Counted from the stretch's first letter, positions 1 to 6,283 are shown. The stretch is 6,908 nucleotides of DNA from Lachnospiraceae bacterium (GCA_017483425.1 JAFUWM010000384.1:1-6908), one strand, 5' to 3'. The notes: generated by a model from the sequence alone, not told the origin. Made by a program: numbers and translations.

Positions 1-547
1 GTCCAGGATAAGATACTGGAAAGATAAGTTTGGCGTAACGATCCCGGTTTCGGTAAATGTGTCAAGGATCGATATATATGATCCACAGATTGAGGATAAG
101 ATCAACGGTTTAGTTGATGAATACGGGCTTTCTCCGGAGGATCTGCATTTGGAGATAACGGAGTCCGCGTATTCCGATAATGCGGAGCAGCTTATCCAGG
201 TGGTAGAGAACTTCCGTAAAAAGGGATTTCTCATAGAGATGGATGATTTCGGCGCGGGATATTCGTCACTGAACATGCTTGCGAATCTTCCTATCGATGT
301 TTTGAAGCTTGATATGAAATTCATACAGGATATACATACGGATGAGAAATGCCTGCGCATGGTGCAGCTTATCATGGATATAGCCCGATTCCTCAAAGTA
401 CCGGTGGTTGCAGAGGGTGTCGAGGTAGAGGAGCAATGTCGGCTTTTGAAAGATATGGGCTGTCAGCTCATACAGGGATATTATTTTTCCAAACCGGTTC
501 CGGCAGCGGAATTTGAAAAATTTATAACAAGAACAGAGGAGGTATAG
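1..547 (+). CDS. EAL-domain cyclic-di-GMP phosphodiesterase, C-terminal part (5' end outside window)
   Basis: The reading frame is open from the first complete codon at position 2 to the TAG at 545-547, so the gene begins upstream. The GTG at 59 lies inside the domain and is not the start. The visible 181 residues are the C-terminal three quarters of an EAL domain, which hydrolyses c-di-GMP to pGpG. Catalytic and metal-binding signatures appear in the usual order: the Asn of VNVS (56-58), the first Glu of EITES (152-154), the Asp pair of DDFGAGYSS (242-247) with intact loop 6, the Lys of LKLD (305-307), the Glu of AEGVE (413-415) and the Gln of QGYYFSKP (473-475). All are conserved, so an active enzyme is expected, although the EAL motif itself is off the window. 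Whether a GGDEF, receiver or sensor domain precedes it cannot be seen. An HPt gene follows after 4 bases and is probably co-transcribed. Confidence 0.95.
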   Translation, partial: SRIRYWKDKFGVTIPVSVNVSRIDIYDPQIEDKINGLVDEYGLSPEDLHLEITESAYSDNAEQLIQVVENFRKKGFLIEMDDFGAGYSSLNMLANLPIDVLKLDMKFIQDIHTDEKCLRMVQLIMDIARFLKVPVVAEGVEVEEQCRLLKDMGCQLIQGYYFSKPVPAAEFEKFITRTEEV

Positions 548-551
548 TATC

Positions 552-890
552 ATGATAACTTTGGAGACGTTAAAGGAGTATGGGGCAAATACGGACGAGG
601 CTCTTGCAAGATGCATGAACAATGCGGACTTTTACGTCATGCTTGTTGGAAAATCACTGAATGATGCAAATTTTGATAAGCTGAAAGAAGCCATAGCGGC
701 TAAGAATCTTGATGAGGCGTTTTCCGCAGCGCATGCGCTGAAAGGTGTCGTGACAAATCTGTCGCTTACCCCTCTTGCAGAGCCGATCATAGAGATAACC
801 GAGGCGCTGAGAGCCGGAGAGGACAGAGATTACAGCGGTCTGCTGAATACAATGGATGAGCAGCTTGCCAAGCTGAAAGCCCTGGCATAA
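552..890 (+). CDS. Stand-alone HPt (histidine phosphotransfer) domain protein
   Basis: This 112-residue soluble protein is a single HPt four-helix bundle, an intermediate that carries phosphate between response-regulator receiver domains and histidine kinases. The phospho-acceptor signature is AHALKGVVTNL at about residues 60-70, with His61 as the probable phosphorylated residue and the Lys and Gly after it in the expected places. Length is typical for a lone HPt domain, and there are no signal peptide or membrane segments. The ATG at 552 is preceded by AGAGGAGG (535-542) at 9 bases, which lies within the last codons of the EAL gene. The start is only 4 bases after that gene's stop, so the two are probably translated from one message. 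The gene ends with tandem TAA stops (888-893) just before a terminator. The cognate kinase and receiver are not in the window; the upstream part of the EAL protein is one place a receiver could sit (inference). Confidence 0.9.
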   Translation: MITLETLKEYGANTDEALARCMNNADFYVMLVGKSLNDANFDKLKEAIAAKNLDEAFSAAHALKGVVTNLSLTPLAEPIIEITEALRAGEDRDYSGLLNTMDEQLAKLKALA

Positions 891-914
891 TAAACAGCTT
901 CAGAAGAAAAAAAG

Positions 915-945
915 AAACCCCCCGCGACTGCCGCAGGGGGTTTTT
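915..945. terminator. Bidirectional intrinsic terminator between convergent genes
   Basis: The RNA can pair AAACCCCC (915-922) with GGGGGTTT (936-943). A C/A mismatch follows, then GCG (924-926) pairs with CGC (932-934) around a 5-base loop. On the plus strand a run of T (941-945) follows the GC-rich stem. On the minus strand the A-rich tract at 905-917 becomes a long T-rich tail. It lies 24 bases past the HPt stop and about 20 bases past the chemotaxis-gene stop, so it probably ends both transcripts. Confidence 0.9.
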
Positions 946-965
946 GAATAATATTCTTTTTTTAT

Positions 966-2246
966 TTAACCTGTTATCTCTTTTCCGTGTATCGTGAAGA
1001 AATTCATCTCCTCGTGCAGTTCCTTAGCGAGCTTCTGAAGGTCAGCCGCCTCGTTGCTGATAAATTCAAATGTCGCGTTGAGCTCTTCCATGGAAGCGTT
1101 GGTCTCTTCGGTAGATGCGGCATTCTCTTCTGATATAGCAGAAAGGTCTGATATGATGCTTACGAGGTTGTTCTTTGCTTCGTTCAGGCTGTGAGAGCTG
1201 GTAGCAATATCATCGGCACGCGAGGAAACATTGACAACACCCGATTCCATCTCATGCATATCATTGACGGTAGCGTCTATCTGCTGGCTCTGCATCTCAA
1301 AGCTCTTTCCAAGCTCATCAACTGTCGTGACGCTCTTTGAAGACTGCTCTATGAGCTCAGTGACTGTATTTGTGATCTCAACCGTAGCTTCCCTGGACTG
1401 CTCTGCAAGAGAACCGATCTCGGTTGCGACTACGGCAAATCCGCGTCCTGCCTCGCCGGCTCTTGCTGCCTCTATCGAAGCGTTGAGGGCAAGGAGGTTT
1501 GTCTGTGATGAAATATTGGAAATGAGGTTTGATGCTGTTGATATATTCTTTACAGCCTCATTTGTGGAATTGATCTGATCGGCGATGATCTTCATTGATT
1601 CCACGACTTCAGAATTCTGGCTTAAAAGTGACTGGAGAGCCTGCATCGCGTTATCACAAGATGTACGCATTGCGGTTGTGTACTCGCTCATTTCCTTGAC
1701 TTTTGTGTTGATGCTCTCGATAGCTTCTCCGATATCGTTCGTATCCATGGCTGCGCCTTCTACGCTTTCTGCCTGGCTTACAGCGCCCTTTGAAACCTCA
1801 TCCATTGCCTGGGTAACCTGGGTGGATGCCGTAGAAGCCTGCTCCGAAGAATCGGAAATATCCGCGCTGTCCTTTGCGACTCCGTCTGCGAGATGAAGAG
1901 TGGTGGTTATGACTTCCTCCAGCTCAGCGTCTATCTTTTTTGTACACTCGGCTATAATGCCAAGCTCGTCTCTTCTTGAAAGAGCGTCCTCATGTATATC
2001 AATGGAAAGATCTCCGTTTGCGAGATGCTCAAGGGATTTTACTATCTCATGTATAGCAGGTTCCATTGACCGGTCTACAAAGAAGCATATTACAATAAAA
2101 ACCGCGAGGATGACCACTGCCGCGATGATCATGACAGGAGTTTTTGCCTGCATGCTTGCCATAATAATAAGGATTGCTGCTGATACGACCATTGAAATGC
2201 AGGCGATCAGAGCGATATGGACTACCATTTTCTGTTTTCTTTCCAT
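966..2246 (-). CDS. Methyl-accepting chemotaxis protein with minimal extracellular region
   Basis: This 426-residue membrane chemoreceptor signals to CheA/CheW. Two hydrophobic helices (about residues 8-30 and 37-57) are joined by only about 7 residues, so there is no extracellular ligand domain. A HAMP-like segment follows (about 61-112), then a long, mostly helical signalling domain. The hairpin tip is clear at about 243-290: [20 protein letters not shown], then [10 protein letters not shown] and AEQS. A Glu/Ala/Ser-rich, methylation-type stretch lies near 371-390 ([16 protein letters not shown]). There is no NWETF-type CheR tether at the C terminus. I chose the ATG at 2244-2246 because a purine-rich ribosome site lies just upstream; a longer frame starting at 2330 would run through the promoter. 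Usual sensory MCPs exceed 500 residues, so this receptor probably senses membrane or cytoplasmic cues, or works through a partner (inference). Confidence 0.95.
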   Translation of the reverse strand: MERKQKMVVHIALIACISMVVSAAILIIMASMQAKTPVMIIAAVVILAVFIVICFFVDRSMEPAIHEIVKSLEHLANGDLSIDIHEDALSRRDELGIIAECTKKIDAELEEVITTTLHLADGVAKDSADISDSSEQASTASTQVTQAMDEVSKGAVSQAESVEGAAMDTNDIGEAIESINTKVKEMSEYTTAMRTSCDNAMQALQSLLSQNSEVVESMKIIADQINSTNEAVKNISTASNLISNISSQTNLLALNASIEAARAGEAGRGFAVVATEIGSLAEQSREATVEITNTVTELIEQSSKSVTTVDELGKSFEMQSQQIDATVNDMHEMESGVVNVSSRADDIATSSHSLNEAKNNLVSIISDLSAISEENAASTEETNASMEELNATFEFISNEAADLQKLAKELHEEMNFFTIHGKEITG

Positions 2247-2256
2247 AATGAAATTA

Positions 2257-2270
2257 CCTTCCCCTTCCCT
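2257..2270 (-). promoter_or_regulatory. Ribosome binding site of the chemotaxis receptor gene
   Basis: Read on the minus strand this is AGGGAAGGGGAAGG, an unusually long purine tract ending 10 bases before the ATG at 2246. It supports that start over the upstream in-frame ATG at 2330. Confidence 0.75.
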
Positions 2271-2301
2271 TTGATTAGGATAAAACAAATGATAAATAAT
2301 T

Positions 2302-2330
2302 ATTTTACACTCTATCGGGGTCAGTGTCAA
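2302..2330 (-). promoter_or_regulatory. Sigma-70-type promoter of the chemotaxis receptor gene
   Basis: On the minus strand a perfect -35 TTGACA (2330-2325) is followed by a 17-base spacer and TAAAAT (2307-2302). Transcription would begin near 2295, giving a leader of about 50 bases before the ATG at 2246. The spacing is optimal and only one base of the -10 departs from consensus. Confidence 0.8.
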
Positions 2331-2339
2331 AGAATTCTA
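2312..2339 (-). promoter_or_regulatory. Possible sigma-28/SigD-like motility promoter overlapping the sigma-70 site
   Basis: On the minus strand, TAGA (2339-2336) lies 16 bases before CCCGATAG (2319-2312). The known motility sigma-factor consensus is TAAA, about 15 bases, then GCCGATAA/T. The core CCGATA matches exactly; one -35 base and the outer -10 bases differ. Chemoreceptor genes commonly belong to this regulon, which raises the prior. The match is imperfect and the site overlaps a much better sigma-70 promoter, so this is tentative. Confidence 0.35.
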
Positions 2340-2340
2340 T

Positions 2341-2369
2341 TTGATAAATGCCGAAAAATAGGGTATTAT
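2341..2369 (+). promoter_or_regulatory. Sigma-70-type promoter for the five-gene plus-strand operon
   Basis: TTGATA (2341-2346), a 17-base spacer and TATTAT (2364-2369) form a good sigma-70 promoter. Transcription would start near 2376, leaving a leader of about 84 bases before the transporter ATG at 2460. Its -35 lies only 10 bases from the -35 of the opposing chemotaxis promoter. No other strong promoter or terminator was seen before the end of the window. Confidence 0.75.
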
Positions 2370-2420
2370 GTCCAATAGTATGGCGCAGCTTGATGAAGAA
2401 TAAAAACTGCGATGAACGAC

Positions 2421-2436
2421 AATCTGATAACAGATT
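2421..2436 (+). repeat. Small perfect hairpin in the transporter leader
   Basis: AATCTG (2421-2426) and CAGATT (2431-2436) are perfect inverted repeats around an ATAA loop. The hairpin ends 8 bases before the AGGAGG ribosome site. The stem has only 6 pairs and is AT-rich, so it may be weak or incidental. It is followed by a 7-base tandem repeat, ATTTAGG twice (2434-2447), the second copy running into the ribosome site. Confidence 0.4.
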
Positions 2437-2444
2437 TAGGATTT

Positions 2445-2450
2445 AGGAGG
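2445..2450 (+). promoter_or_regulatory. Ribosome binding site that sets the transporter start
   Basis: A perfect AGGAGG lies 9 bases before the ATG at 2460. The in-frame ATG at 2412 has no such site and would add 16 polar residues of no recognisable character, so 2460 is taken as the start. Confidence 0.9.
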
Positions 2451-2459
2451 AGTGTATTA

Positions 2460-3806
2460 ATGGGAACGAGTGAGAAAGCGCAGGGGGGATGGCGCGCAAA
2501 TAAATGGGTCAGAGCCGCAATTCCGGCGCTGCTGCTTCACTGCAGCATAGGAACCGTATATTGCTGGTCGGTTTTCAGTCAGGAGATAGCCGAGCATATA
2601 GGACACGAAAAGTCGAGTGTTGAATGGGCGTTCAGCTTCGCGATCTTCTTTTTAGGAATGTCGGCGGCTTTCCTTGGAAACGTGGTGGAGAGAGATATCC
2701 ACAGATCCTCTCTCATAGCGACCATTTGTTTTTCAGCAGGAATGCTTTTGACAGGATTTTTCATATATTACGGAGGAAATCACCAGGGCAGCGTACTGGC
2801 GCTGGTAGGCATCTATTTGAGCTATGGGTTTATCATGGGCGTAGGTCTGGGTACCGGATATCTTTCTCCGGTCAAGACCCTTATGCTCTGGTTCAAGGAT
2901 AACAAAGGTCTGGCGACAGGACTTGCAGTCGCGGGCTTTGGCGCTGCAAAGGCTATAGCAAGCCCCATAATGACGGCGATCCTGAATTCAATGGACGGCG
3001 GCGTTTACAAGATGTTCTGGATCTTGGGCTGTGTATATTTCGTAATGATGTTTTGCGGACATCTGCTCCTTGCGAAGCCTGCTGACTGGCATGAGCCGAG
3101 CGCTGATGAGAAGAAGCCCAGCACACTTGAAGTCATAAAGACCAAGCCTATCACAAACTATATCGGAATATGGGTGATGTTCTATATCAATATAACCTGC
3201 GGACTCGCGCTGATATCACAGGAAAAGGCTATAGTGAAATGTGTCGGTCTCGTGGCGTTTGCGGGGATCATATCTTCGATATCGGCGATATTCAATGCGG
3301 GCGGCCGTCTCGGATTTTCCGCATGGGCTGATTATCAGAAAGACAGGAATACTATTTATAAGATCATATTCATTCTTTCCATAGTATTTACGGCGCTCGT
3401 CATACTTACCGGAGGAATAAAGAACGGATATGGAAACGGACTTCTTATAGCTCTCGTACTGGGACTTATCATGGTCGTAAACGCAGGCTACGGCGGAGGC
3501 TTCTCAAACGTTCCCACTCTGCTTTCCGACCATTATGGCATGGGCAGCATTTCCGCGATACACGGCATCACGCTCTCCGCATGGGCTTTTGCCGGACTTA
3601 CAGGCAACCAGATAGCGACCTACATAGTAAACCATACCGGAGAATTCATGGATATAGACGGATATTCGGTCAATCCGCAGGGATATCAGAACGTGCTTTA
3701 CTTCACGGTGGTTATGTATATAATAGCTCTTGTGCTTTGCTTTACGCTTGTAAGGCCGAGCGGTAAGGCGGCAGCAGAACTGGAAGCAAAAAAAGCAAAG
3801 AGTTGA
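2460..3806 (+). CDS. MFS transporter of the oxalate/formate antiporter (OFA) family
   Basis: This 448-residue integral membrane carrier has about 12 hydrophobic helices (roughly 17-39, 53-76, 85-104, 111-135, 150-172, 183-205, 231-253, 259-281, 299-318, 326-346, 363-389, 411-431) and a central cytoplasmic loop near 206-230. Family traits are the helix-1 signature SIGTVYCWSVF (29-39), GLGTGYLSPV in helix 4, GRLGFSAWAD after helix 8 (an MFS motif-A equivalent) and the Gly-rich NAGYGGGFSNVPTLLSDHYG (341-360). This is the OxlT/YhjX-like branch, which moves small carboxylates such as oxalate, formate, lactate or pyruvate. In OxlT a lysine in helix 11 is needed for oxalate; the corresponding stretch here (HGITLSAWAFAGLTG) has none, so a different carboxylate is likely (inference). 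The C terminus is a short Lys/Ala tail. It is the first gene of the operon, and its TGA overlaps the TTG start of the channel gene. Confidence 0.9.
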   Translation: MGTSEKAQGGWRANKWVRAAIPALLLHCSIGTVYCWSVFSQEIAEHIGHEKSSVEWAFSFAIFFLGMSAAFLGNVVERDIHRSSLIATICFSAGMLLTGFFIYYGGNHQGSVLALVGIYLSYGFIMGVGLGTGYLSPVKTLMLWFKDNKGLATGLAVAGFGAAKAIASPIMTAILNSMDGGVYKMFWILGCVYFVMMFCGHLLLAKPADWHEPSADEKKPSTLEVIKTKPITNYIGIWVMFYINITCGLALISQEKAIVKCVGLVAFAGIISSISAIFNAGGRLGFSAWADYQKDRNTIYKIIFILSIVFTALVILTGGIKNGYGNGLLIALVLGLIMVVNAGYGGGFSNVPTLLSDHYGMGSISAIHGITLSAWAFAGLTGNQIATYIVNHTGEFMDIDGYSVNPQGYQNVLYFTVVMYIIALVLCFTLVRPSGKAAAELEAKKAKS

Positions 3807-4777
3807 ACTTAGATATAAAGAAAGTTAAGGACAGGGTTTTCAGCATGGTTGATGTCGGCTTCGTGGAAGACGGCATCAGCCGGGCTTACGATATTGTTAA
3901 TCTGCTGATCATACTCATAAATCTTGTGGTAAGCATTGCGCTTACCTTTGATAATATAAGAGCGGCTTACGCGGGATTTTTTACGGCTATCGAGGCATTA
4001 ACGATAGCCTTTTTTGCGCTTGATTATATATTGAGACTTTGGACATCGGATCATCTCTATCCGGAGCTTTCAAAGCCCATGGCGCTGCTCAGATATGTTG
4101 TTTCCGCCGCGGGTATAGTGGATCTTGTATCTTTTCTTCCGTATTACCTTCCGGCTTTTTATCCTGCGGGAACAGCGGCTTTCAGACTTTTCAGGGTCAT
4201 GAGGATCTTTAAGCTTTTCAGGATAGGGGCGTATTCGGATTCCCTCAGTATAATCGGAACCGTAATATATAATAAAAGACAGCAGCTCTATTCATCTATA
4301 TTTATCATCATCGTACTTATGGTGGCATCAAGCCTCTGCATGTACAGCGCCGAGCATGAGGCGCAGCCGGATGTATTTAAAAATGCTTTTTCCGGACTAT
4401 GGTGGGCGGGGTCCACACTGCTGACCGTGGGTTACGGAGACATATATCCCGTGACAATGACAGGCAAGGTAATGGGAACCGCGATAGCTTTTTTGGGCGT
4501 GGGCGTGGTTGCGATCCCGACAGGTATAATATCCGCCGGGTTCATCGAGCAGTATAGTGAATTGAAGCAGCAGGAAAACGAAATGGGAGAGGTTTCATTC
4601 TGCATAAGGCTTACTGCCGGGGATGCATGGGTAGGATGTAATATAGACAGGATTTCCATACCGCGGAGTATGAAGATTTCTGGTATAATACGTGATAATG
4701 TCAGGATAAATCCTGAGCATGATGTGAAGCTTGAGGCCGGTGATGTATTGACTATAAAGACGGAGTTGACCAAATGA
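3803..4777 (+). CDS. Voltage-gated potassium channel with C-terminal TrkA-C-like domain
   Basis: This 324-residue Kv-type subunit is expected to form a tetrameric K+ pore in the cytoplasmic membrane. S1 is about 28-50, S2 57-80 (acidic E64, D74), S3 96-115 (D107) and S4 124-143. S4 carries five positive residues at every third position (R128, R131, R134, K137, R140), the hallmark of a voltage sensor. S5 is about 160-183, the pore loop holds the K+ filter TVGYGD (208-213), and S6 is about 218-247. After a short charged linker, residues 264-324 resemble the C-terminal subdomain of RCK/TrkA proteins ([13 protein letters not shown], then [12 protein letters not shown]), a likely ligand-sensing part; no NAD-binding RCK-N is present. 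The TTG at 3803 overlaps the previous stop (TTGA) and lacks a good ribosome site, suggesting translational coupling. An ATG at 3845 is possible, but residues 6-14 look like the conserved N terminus. Confidence 0.93.
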   Translation: MNLDIKKVKDRVFSMVDVGFVEDGISRAYDIVNLLIILINLVVSIALTFDNIRAAYAGFFTAIEALTIAFFALDYILRLWTSDHLYPELSKPMALLRYVVSAAGIVDLVSFLPYYLPAFYPAGTAAFRLFRVMRIFKLFRIGAYSDSLSIIGTVIYNKRQQLYSSIFIIIVLMVASSLCMYSAEHEAQPDVFKNAFSGLWWAGSTLLTVGYGDIYPVTMTGKVMGTAIAFLGVGVVAIPTGIISAGFIEQYSELKQQENEMGEVSFCIRLTAGDAWVGCNIDRISIPRSMKISGIIRDNVRINPEHDVKLEAGDVLTIKTELTK

Positions 4778-5871
4778 AATTATCACTTATAAAAAAGAAA
4801 GCTTTATTATTGGTTCTAATCCTTATGGTATTTGTGCTGGCGGGATGCACTGAGGAAGAAGCAGGAATTGCGGGCGGCGCTGAGACTGCGGAAACCACAG
4901 AGCCGGTATCCATAGAATCGGATATATCCTCTAAAGCGGTGATCGTTGATGAGGTACCGGGGACATCGGATGCAACCTCGGAAATGGTGGTTATAACCGC
5001 CGGAGAGGCGGCAAATGAGGGAGAACCGGATGAGTCAGGCAATCTGTTTTCGGATGAGGATATATCCTCAGAGGATGATAGCGGACTGTTCGGAGAGCAG
5101 GATGGCGTATCGGAAAATGATGCTGACGCAGAGGATCAGGACGGGGTATCAGAAAATGAAGCGGATGATCCTGAGGAGGATACGGTGTCGGAGGACGCAG
5201 CGGATGAAGAAGATACCGAAGCCCAGACTGTACAGGTTTCGGGATCCGGCAGGGTCGTCGCGATAGATGCGGGACATCAGGCAAAGGGAGACAACAGCAA
5301 GGAACCTATAGGGCCGGGCTCCAGTGAAATGAAGGCCAAAGTTGCGGGGGGAACCAGCGGTGTTGTAAGCGGTCTTGCCGAGTATCAGCTCACTCTTCAG
5401 GTGTCCTTAAAGCTTCAGCAGGAGCTTCAGAACAGAGGATATCAGGTTGTAATGATAAGGACAACTAATGATGTAAACATCAGTAATTCGGAGAGAGCCC
5501 AGATGGCAAATAATGCGGGAGCGAACGCCTTTATAAGAGTGCATGCAAACGGTTCCACGAATTCTTCAGCCAGCGGAGCAATGACCATATGCCAGACCCC
5601 GTCAAATCCTTATAATGGCTCCCTTGCTTCCCAGAGCAAGGCGCTTTCAACAGCGGTACTTGACGGACTTGTGGCAGCTACCGGCTGCAAAAGGGAGCGT
5701 GTCTGGGAGACAGATACCATGAGCGGTATCAACTGGTGCCAGGTTCCTGTTACTATAGTGGAAATGGGATATATGACCAATCCGAATGAAGATGCCCTTA
5801 TGGCTACCGATGACTATCAGTGGAAGATAGCCAGGGGGATAGCCGATGGAGTCGATACATTTCTTAAGTGA
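4774..5871 (+). CDS. Lipoprotein N-acetylmuramoyl-L-alanine amidase (Amidase_3 family)
   Basis: This 365-residue zinc enzyme is expected to cut the bond between N-acetylmuramic acid and the stem peptide of peptidoglycan. The N terminus is a lipoprotein signal: a basic start, a hydrophobic core and the lipobox LAGC (22-25), so Cys25 should be lipid-anchored to the outer face of the membrane. Residues about 30-155 form a disordered, very acidic, Ser/Thr/Glu/Asp-rich spacer with short repeats. The catalytic domain covers about 158-365. Predicted zinc ligands are His168 (IDAGHQ), Glu203 (GLAEYQLT) and His257 (RVHANG); the catalytic Glu is Glu330 (VEMGYMTN). All are present, so the enzyme should be active. 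RVHANG replaces the more common SIHAN, as in a clostridial subgroup (from memory). The ATG overlaps the channel stop (ATGA), indicating coupled translation. Three further cysteines (273, 305, 322) lie in the catalytic domain. Confidence 0.93.
   Translation: MKLSLIKKKALLLVLILMVFVLAGCTEEEAGIAGGAETAETTEPVSIESDISSKAVIVDEVPGTSDATSEMVVITAGEAANEGEPDESGNLFSDEDISSEDDSGLFGEQDGVSENDADAEDQDGVSENEADDPEEDTVSEDAADEEDTEAQTVQVSGSGRVVAIDAGHQAKGDNSKEPIGPGSSEMKAKVAGGTSGVVSGLAEYQLTLQVSLKLQQELQNRGYQVVMIRTTNDVNISNSERAQMANNAGANAFIRVHANGSTNSSASGAMTICQTPSNPYNGSLASQSKALSTAVLDGLVAATGCKRERVWETDTMSGINWCQVPVTIVEMGYMTNPNEDALMATDDYQWKIARGIADGVDTFLK
5098..5214 (+). repeat. Degenerate tandem repeat encoding an acidic linker
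   Basis: Within the amidase, residues 109-147 read as three imperfect units: [28 protein letters not shown] and [11 protein letters not shown]. The first two share QDGVSEN, encoded with synonymous differences, so the duplication is old or is held at protein level. It lies in the acidic spacer between the lipid anchor and the catalytic domain, where length can vary without harming the fold. Confidence 0.7.
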
Positions 5872-5881
5872 TATTTGACGC

Positions 5882-6283
5882 ATGAAAATCATTACAGGGG
5901 GCAGATATAACGGCAAGCTGGAATATGTTATGGACAATCTGTGTTTTTCGGAACCGGATATACTGGATCTGAAAAATATATCCGTCCCAGAAGCCGCTGC
6001 CGCTATAAATAATTATCCTGTCTTATACCATCTTGAATCATTTATAAAAAAGGCCCTACTGGATAAAGCAGACTATGATTCCGTAATAAAAGACTATGTG
6101 ACTGCCCGTCCCGATTGCGTGATAATCTGCGATGAGGTGGGATCCGGTGTTGTGCCCGTAGAAAGAGAAGATGACGAGTGGAGGGAGGCCGTGGGAAGGA
6201 CTATGTGCCGCCTTGCAGAGGCAGCGGGAGGGATCATCAGGGTGACATACGGCACAGCGGAGGAAATAAGCTATGTCACATGA
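5882..6283 (+). CDS. Short CobU-like protein (adenosylcobinamide kinase/guanylyltransferase family)
   Basis: This 133-residue soluble protein resembles CobU, which phosphorylates adenosylcobinamide and transfers GMP to it during cobalamin nucleotide-loop assembly. Seen: an N-terminal P-loop-like IITGGRYNGKL (3-13), a Walker-B-like strand running into VIICDEVGSGVVPVE (80-94), and a C-terminal WREAVGRTMCRLAEAAGGII (100-119), matching the NEVGxGxVP and GRxxxxLA blocks of CobU. It is much shorter than classical CobU (about 180 residues). The P-loop has Leu where Ser/Thr is expected after GK, and the usual central RIxxHxxxR block is absent; one His lies at residue 50 (VLYHLESF). A short clostridial branch with this architecture exists as far as I recall, so it is probably not a broken gene. 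Its start is 10 bases after the amidase stop and lacks a clear ribosome site. The following cobT supports a cobalamin role. Whether it is catalytically complete is uncertain. Confidence 0.75.
   Translation: MKIITGGRYNGKLEYVMDNLCFSEPDILDLKNISVPEAAAAINNYPVLYHLESFIKKALLDKADYDSVIKDYVTARPDCVIICDEVGSGVVPVEREDDEWREAVGRTMCRLAEAAGGIIRVTYGTAEEISYVT
6259..6263 (+). promoter_or_regulatory. Ribosome binding site of cobT inside the CobU-like gene
   Basis: GGAGG lies 9 bases before the ATG at 6273, inside the last codons of the CobU-like gene. It fixes the cobT start and gives an 11-base overlap with the upstream gene. Confidence 0.85.

Noticed and set aside
946..963. Palindrome GAATAATATTC followed by a T run, considered as a second terminator.
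   Set aside because: The arms leave no room for a stable loop and the stem is all but free of G/C; the hairpin at 915-943 explains termination.
1231..2274. Three plus-strand open frames of 103-124 codons opposite the chemoreceptor gene.
   Set aside because: They are antisense shadows: composition mirrors the receptor codons, no ribosome sites are seen, and the products resemble nothing known.
2247..2330. N-terminal extension of the chemoreceptor from the ATG at 2330.
   Set aside because: It would begin within the TTGACA -35 box and translate the promoter and ribosome site; the ATG at 2246 has a good ribosome site and leads straight into the first membrane helix.
2393..2446. A 17-codon upstream reading frame (ATG AAG AAT ...) in the transporter leader, ending at the ribosome site.
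   Set aside because: There is no ribosome site before its ATG and the peptide has no recognisable leader features. Without conservation data it is best seen as chance.
2412..2459. In-frame N-terminal extension of the transporter from the ATG at 2412.
   Set aside because: A perfect AGGAGG sits 9 bases before the ATG at 2460, and the extra 16 residues have no family character.
4991..5284. Open frames on both strands (minus 4991-5284, plus 5015-5266) within the acidic linker of the amidase.
   Set aside because: They arise from the repetitive Asp/Glu codons read in other frames, giving Pro/His/Arg-rich products. The lipoprotein frame has the clear signal peptide and catalytic domain.
5872..5881. 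Cobalamin riboswitch upstream of the CobU-like gene.
   Set aside because: Only 10 non-coding bases separate the genes, and I saw no B12-box-like element in the adjacent amidase coding sequence. A covariance search would be decisive.
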